A stretch of 64,000 bases of DNA from Sordaria brevicollis. Taxonomy: Eukaryota > Ascomycota > Sordariomycetes > Sordariales > Sordariaceae. Shown here one piece after another: positions 61,331 through 64,000 of this stretch. A program made the position numbers and the translations under genes. Each line of letters begins with the position of its first letter. The stretch's first letter is position 1. The notes below the pieces were generated by a model. The model did no database searches, was not told the DNA's origin, and was given only the letters and a program-made list of their open reading frames with translations. Location: NCBI GenBank assembly GCA_033439795.1, contig JAUTDP010000002.1, positions 1,860,001 to 1,924,000 of the forward strand. Reading direction: 5' to 3'.

Positions 61331-63910
61331 GTTTTATTTATAGGGTAATAAATATATTAGAATAGATTATTTAAAAAAAAGGAGGGCAATTATTTATATA
61401 AATAAGAAATAGAATTTTAAAAATTTAAATTTCTATATTAGAAAAAATTGGGCCTCTATAACGTTTAAAAATTTAAAGGAATTATTAACCGTTTATTCGA
61501 TTTATTCCCTTATTAAAACGTATAGAATATTAAAGAAAGAATAGGGGTTTCCCCTCCTCGAATTCTTCGAAGAAAGACCCCTAATAAAATATTAAATCGT
61601 AACCGTCGGAGATTTTAACCTCTATTATCCCAATTAGGATTTAAAGAATAAAATTAATTTAAAAACCGAAAAATTCTTTATATAAATATAATAATAGTGT
61701 ATATAATTCGTTACTTTTAAAAGGGAATCGACCTATATAAATAATATAATATAAGAAAAGAGAAATAAAATAATTAATTACGTATAAATAATATTAAAAA
61801 TCGAAACCGAATATTAAGGGGCGTAATAATACGAATAAACCGGTTCGGATTATTATCCTTAAGAAGTTTAAATCTATATTAAAAAAAAAAATTAGGAAAA
61901 TAGAAGTAAAAAAAGGTTATAATTAAAATTTAATAAATATAAAAAAAGTATAAAAAGTAATATTATAACGGATTTCGGTCCCGGCGAAAATCGATATAAA
62001 GGAAGAATTAGAATTTATATTCGATAAATTCGATAGAGAATTTATAAATATAGCGGAAGAATTCGTCCCGTACTAAAAAAAAAATCGAAAGAAAAAAACG
62101 AAGTAATAAATATTAGAATATAAAATAATAACGAAAAATACGAAGTAGAAGTAATAAAAGTAATATAAAGAAAAAATATCCTCGAATTAAGTAAAATTCG
62201 TAGAAATATCGATAAAAAAAAGAAAAATTAACGCGAAAATTTAGCGAACGATATAATAAAAAAGCGTCGAAAGGGCGTCGAAAAATTTAAATAAATTTTA
62301 AACTTTTGAAAAATAAGCCCATACCCAAAACTATTTATTAATAAACCTATTTAAATTCCCAATTTTTAAATAATACGAAGGAATAAAAGAAATTAAAAAT
62401 TATAATAATAAAGTAAATATTTTCGCCGAACGTTTCTTCCTAAAAATAAACGTCCTTATAAATTATTTACCCGATTAGACCCTTCTTTTAAATATTAATA
62501 ATTCGTTATTTATTAACGAATTAATTATTAAAGAAGATATTTAGGATATTTTATTTCGGATAATTCCGAATAAAATATTGGGCGTCGATTAATATTCGAA
62601 TAAATTTTTAAAAATTTATAGGGAATTATTTTAAAAAATTATAATTACTTTCGCAGTTACGAATTTTCGTATTAAATATTTTTTATAATAATTTAAAAAT
62701 ACGAAAATAATCGTTCTTAAAAAGCTAAAAAAAATTACCGTTTAATAAAAGTTAACCGGCGCGTAGAGGTTAATTTTATTATTAAATAATATCGGGAAAA
62801 TCTTCAAAACGCTTATTATTAAAAAATTTATTTAAATTGTAAAAAAATTCAACCTCTTATTAAAAGGTTAAATAAATAATTGGGTAAACCGTTCGATTAA
62901 ATTTATTATCCGTATTATTACGGATATTATATAAATAGTTTAAAAATTCGGAGCCGTTATATCGTTAATACTTTTTAGTTTTAAAAACGTATTCGATAAA
63001 ATTAATTATAAATAATTATTATATACCTTATAGGAAATATAATTCTTATAATAAATTTTCGAATAAATAATGAATTTTATTAACGGACGAAAAGGTTCCC
63101 TCTTTTTTAACGACGAAATATCTATTCCCTACGTTATAAAAGTTAAAATACCCTAAGGTTCCCCCCTTTCTTTAATTCTTTTTATCCTTTTTATTACCCT
63201 ATTATATTATAAATTAATTACGGTTAAAAATATAATTATAATCGGCTTTATTAATAATATTAATATCGTCGCCGTAACGAAAATTACCGAAGAGAATTAT
63301 AAAATATTTCAAATAGTATAAGAAATTTATTTTAAATAAATAAGGGAAAAAAATATAGAATTTAAAACGAATAAAACGGAATTAATATATTTTACGCGGA
63401 CGAAAGTACTAAAAATAAAAACTCTTTAATTTAGGGATATTATATTTCGACCGATAGAATCGATAAAATTCCTAAACGTTTAATTAAATTATAAATTCAA
63501 TTATCGAACCTACGCGGAGGTTATTAAAAAGAAAATAAAAATTTATATAAATATATTAATCTAATTAACTATAAAAATTTAAAATTACTCTTTCGCTTAT
63601 ACGAAAGAAATTTATACTAAATATATTCGAAGCGTAATTATATATAGAATTTTAATTTTCTATTAATTAATAAAAATATATAATAAACCCCGAAGGATAA
63701 TAATCGGATTAATTAAATACTAAATTAAATATTTAAAAATCGTTATTAGGGCGTATAAAATTACGCTAATATAGAACTTTAAAACGGAAACTTTTTACCC
63801 GCTATTCGACTTTTATTTCAATAAATAAATAAAGGCTTTCGAAGAGAAATTCGCTTATACGGATTAAATTAAATTCGTCCGAAAAATAATAACCTAAATA
63901 ATTAATTATA
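61331..63910 (+). mobile_element. L7: plus-strand body of the head-inverted LINE
   Basis: This starts at a point equivalent to 28,438 in L4 and runs through the endonuclease and RT. It is cut at 63,910, just before L8, so its 3' end is not in the window. It is probably one insertion event together with L6. Confidence 0.75.
61340..63900 (+). pseudogene. L7 ORF2 (endonuclease plus reverse transcriptase)
   Basis: The endonuclease motif V-G-D-F-N at about 61,605-61,619 keeps its catalytic-type Asp, unlike the other plus-strand copies (GNFN). The RT box is F-I-N-N at 63,247-63,258 (ancestral FADD), with both Asp lost to G-to-A changes. Stops are numerous. Confidence 0.7.
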
Positions 63911-63925
63911 TTCGTTTTATTTAAA
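63911..63925 (+). repeat. 15-bp in-place inversion at the L7/L8 junction
   Basis: The sequence ttcgttttatttaaa is the exact reverse complement of tttaaataaaacgaa, which is what L7 should continue with here (compare 23,680-23,700 and 10,158-10,175). It directly precedes the 5' end of L8. Confidence 0.7.
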
Positions 63926-63926
63926 T

Positions 63927-64000
63927 TGCTTTGGAACCGGAAACGCCGATTTCTGGTTGAGGAGCGCTCTAAAACGAAAACCGACAACGGGAATCGATTT
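63927..64000 (+). mobile_element. L8: 5' end of another LINE, running off the window
   Basis: This is the 5' terminus tgctttggaaccggaaacg followed by the leader (gaggagcgctctaaaacgaa). It keeps TGG and GACAACG, so it is less RIP-mutated than the equivalent bases in L4 and L5. Only 74 bp are visible. Confidence 0.85.

Noticed and set aside
1..64000. Organellar (mitochondrial) origin suggested by the high A+T
   Set aside because: CpG is frequent, nuclear LINE and Gypsy families are nested, and no mitochondrial gene or tRNA is seen.

Overview
The window looks like a repeat graveyard in the genome of a filamentous ascomycete fungus (Pezizomycotina). The DNA is very AT-rich. CpA and its complement TpG are nearly absent over long stretches, TpA is abundant, and CpG survives. 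Recognisable reading frames are broken mostly by TAA/TAG where an ancestral CAA, CAG or TGG is expected. That is the signature of repeat-induced point mutation (RIP). I see no intact host gene, tRNA, rRNA or CRISPR array. The species cannot be named from this sequence.

Layout. (1) 1-12,650: a full-length, minus-strand Tad1-like LINE (L1, 51-7,013) is nested in a plus-strand copy of the same family (L2, 1-50 and 7,015-12,650), with a 13-bp target duplication. (2) 12,650-19,100: two partial Ty3/Gypsy polyproteins on the plus strand, separated by one GC-richer LTR-like block that is little touched by RIP (16,005-16,266). (3) 19,100-22,062: unassigned decayed DNA with a 34-bp tandem repeat. (4) 22,063-45,835: the end of a large DNA transposon (E0), split by a 5'-truncated LINE (L3) and a full-length LINE (L4). 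L4 is itself split by a complete 11.8-kb element of the E family (E1, 33,451-45,286). (5) 45,837-57,770: the first 100 bp of another LINE (L5), then a second complete E-family element (E2, 45,941-57,770). (6) 57,771-64,000: LINE pieces, including a head-inverted copy (L6+L7) that looks like a twin-priming product, and the start of a further copy (L8).

The most interesting content is the E family. E1 and E2 are diverged but collinear, both about 11.83 kb. Each has two large divergently oriented genes. The plus-strand gene is a roughly 1,300-residue transposase-like protein, tentatively Tnp2/CACTA-like. The minus-strand gene (about 1,100-1,240 codons) stays in one frame over 3.3-3.7 kb if RIP-type stops are read as Gln or Trp. 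It encodes a coiled coil, a conserved domain I do not recognise, and long prion-like low-complexity tracts. These tracts are Tyr-Gly/Ser-Gln-Gln repeats and Gly-Pro-rich repeats in E1, and Arg-Gly-Phe-Gln repeats and Tyr/Gln/Gly-rich sequence in E2. Both copies end in the same short C-terminal motif (IIPPIPKR). Subterminal copies of AATTTACCGTAG and ACGGTCGTACG occur near the element ends. I propose, as inference, a two-component transposon whose second protein is a prion-like partner of the transposase.
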